64,000 nucleotides of DNA from Tagaea sp. CACIAM 22H2 (GTDB taxonomy: Bacteria; Pseudomonadota; Alphaproteobacteria; CACIAM-22H2). Location of the stretch: the NCBI GenBank assembly GCA_014444615.1, contig PVXE01000017.1:1-64000 (forward strand), written 5' to 3'. Position 1 is the stretch's first letter. Each line of letters begins with the position of its first letter. The notes under the pieces were generated by a model, which had not been told where the DNA came from, made no database searches, and saw only the letters and a list, made by a program, of their open reading frames with translations. Shown here one piece after another: positions 63,030-64,000 of the stretch. Made by a program: the position numbers and the translations under genes.

Positions 63030-63622
63030 AGTGCGGTGAGATTCGGTAGAAATTTGTCGAGGAAGCGCGTCGTCGCCGGCATGAAATGCGAGCCGTGGTG
63101 ATAGCTGGGATCGAGGCTGGTCACGATCAAGCTGCCGCCGAAACTGACGCGATCCTCGTACATCAACGCCTTGCCGTCGCGATCGGCGATCAACGTTTCG
63201 GCACCCGGCGGCGGATCGTACCAGCCATGCAGATGCCACGTGACATCCGCCTTGCCGATGCCGGCGAGCGCCGGATGCGCGACGCCCGTACGCGCAACGC
63301 CGAGATCGGCACCGGGTTCGAGCCACCACCAGAAATTCGTTTCCTCCGGGTGGAAAGAAACGCCCGGAATCCACTCGTTCTGGAACGTCTCGCCCATCGC
63401 CACCAGCGTGCCGCCGTTGCGCAGATACGCGGCGAAAAGCGGCCAATGCTTGGCAAGACGTTGCGGATGCGTACGGCACGGCACGAACAACACGCGCACA
63501 CCGCTCAGCGCATCCGCGTTCAACGCTTCGGGCCGGATACGACGTTTGAATAGCGCGCCATAGCGCGGCCCTTCGAGCGCTTCGATTTGATAGGAGGCGC
63601 CGGGTTGCAGTGTCGCGAGCAT
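63026..63622 (-). CDS. Unidentified protein, possible class I glutamine amidotransferase-like fold
   Basis: A 198-residue protein of unknown function. VRVLFVPCRTHPQRLAKHWP and AAYLRNGGTLVAMGETFQNE look like the strands and loops of a ThuA/GATase1-like Rossmann domain, with Cys54 where a nucleophile could sit. Later text is WWWLEPGADLGVARTGV and TSLDPSYHHGSHFMPATTRF, rich in Trp and His. It starts 2 nt after the stop of the upstream gene and so is in the same operon. A role with the neighbouring sugar genes, such as a trehalose-utilisation ThuA-like step, is only a guess. Confidence 0.65.
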   Translation of the reverse strand: MLATLQPGASYQIEALEGPRYGALFKRRIRPEALNADALSGVRVLFVPCRTHPQRLAKHWPLFAAYLRNGGTLVAMGETFQNEWIPGVSFHPEETNFWWWLEPGADLGVARTGVAHPALAGIGKADVTWHLHGWYDPPPGAETLIADRDGKALMYEDRVSFGGSLIVTSLDPSYHHGSHFMPATTRFLDKFLPNLTAL

Positions 63623-63624
63623 GA

Positions 63625-64000
63625 TCAAGCTTCCGTTTCGTGCGCGAGCCAGCGCACCGCGTTGTCGAGCAAGCGGTCGATCAGCGCCATATCCTCGCTG
63701 CCCGTCCACAGATCGTTCCCGGCATGCGACAGCACGGCGCCGCCGCCGTCGCGACGCAACACCCAATCAAGTGGTGCCGCGTCGGGGCCCACGCCGGTCA
63801 ACGCTTGCGCCCCCGCCGGCATCGCGTTGTGGCCGCGTCCGTAGAACCCGGCGACGCCGCGCCGCGTTTCGAACGTCAACCGATCGACGCCGTCAAAGAG
63901 CGGGTGATCGCCCAGCACCGACAACGTCAGATGCTTGCGTTGTTTTCCGCCCAATACGAAATGCCCGACGCCCGGCAGGAACGGCCGCTCGGCATGGCCG
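63625..64000 (-). CDS. Unidentified protein, C-terminal part (start outside window)
   Basis: About 124 codons of a gene that enters from the right edge. The translation runs FLPGVGHFVLGGKQRKHLTL, then DHPLFDGVDRLTFETRRGVA, and ends DRLLDNAVRWLAHETEA. HPLFDGV and the final helix recall the C-terminal part of GATase1-like/ThuA-type proteins that read back a gap-filled beta-sheet, but I cannot name the family. It is followed after 2 nt by the other unidentified gene, so the two are coupled. Confidence 0.6.
   Translation of the reverse strand, partial: GHAERPFLPGVGHFVLGGKQRKHLTLSVLGDHPLFDGVDRLTFETRRGVAGFYGRGHNAMPAGAQALTGVGPDAAPLDWVLRRDGGGAVLSHAGNDLWTGSEDMALIDRLLDNAVRWLAHETEA

Noticed and set aside
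63300..63340. A GGTTCGAGCC-like string resembling a tRNA T-loop
   Set aside because: It lies inside a coding gene and no acceptor or anticodon stem can be built around it.

Overview
The window is a gene-dense, GC-rich stretch of chromosome from an alphaproteobacterium, most likely a Rhodospirillales-type heterotroph. This is inferred from separate glyQ/glyS subunits, PPDK next to PEP carboxylase metabolism, a class I PHA synthase, a short PutA, a Mo-box of the Rhodobacter type, and very many 4-nt gene overlaps. About 57 protein genes are visible. I saw no rRNA, tRNA, insertion sequence, phage gene or CRISPR array. No gene-free stretch exceeds 300 nt; the longest gaps are about 170 nt (39901-40071), 154 nt (46273-46426) and 134 nt (62023-62156).

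Layout. 1-3.3 kb: a minus-strand glycosyltransferase operon (GT4, GT2, GT9, GT4; LPS/cell-surface glycan), cut by the left edge. 3.4-10.6 kb: ygfZ, pyruvate phosphate dikinase with an unusual Lys/Pro/Ala-rich C-terminal tail, glyS broken by a one-base frameshift, glyQ, and a small membrane zinc-ribbon-like protein. 10.6-13 kb: Lrp regulator plus LysE exporter, GST and an NTF2-like protein. 13-17.7 kb: a D-amino-acid island (D-aminoacylase, REC-EAL response regulator, dgcN-dgcA D-glutamate catabolism). 17.7-22.5 kb: nitronate monooxygenase, PfkB (KDG-type) kinase, PepSY membrane protein, DUF2256 and a photolyase/cryptochrome.

22.5-30.4 kb: a GntR-led plus-strand operon (esterase, sugar-binding protein, two permeases, DTE-type ketose 3-epimerase, Gfo/Idh/MocA dehydrogenase, mannitol-dehydrogenase-family oxidoreductase). 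It has no transporter ATPase. 30.4-37.4 kb: rhodanese, PEP carboxylase, PutA and an orphan modA under a Mo-box. 37.5-46.3 kb: a second sugar ABC operon (UgpC/MalK-type ATPase, binding protein, two permeases) flanked by a tartrate-dehydratase-like enolase, a Gfo/Idh/MocA protein and an IlvD/Edd sugar-acid dehydratase. 46.4-50.1 kb: phaC, metY and a His-tailed secreted protein. 50.1-64 kb: a sugar-acid cluster (DHDPS-family aldolase/dehydratase, GntR, SMP-30 lactonase, two enolase-superfamily dehydratases, a complete oligopeptide-type ABC transporter, two aldose-1-epimerase-like proteins and two unidentified proteins), cut by the right edge.

How the genes fit together (inference): three import systems feed oxidative, non-phosphorylative sugar and sugar-acid pathways. 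Epimerase, dehydrogenase and lactonase would give aldonates; IlvD/Edd or enolase-type dehydratases would give 2-keto-3-deoxy acids; a DHDPS-type aldolase or a KDG kinase would lead to pyruvate. PPDK and PEP carboxylase manage the pyruvate/PEP/oxaloacetate node and PhaC stores surplus carbon. In all three transport operons a strong stem-loop lies between the binding-protein gene and the first permease gene.
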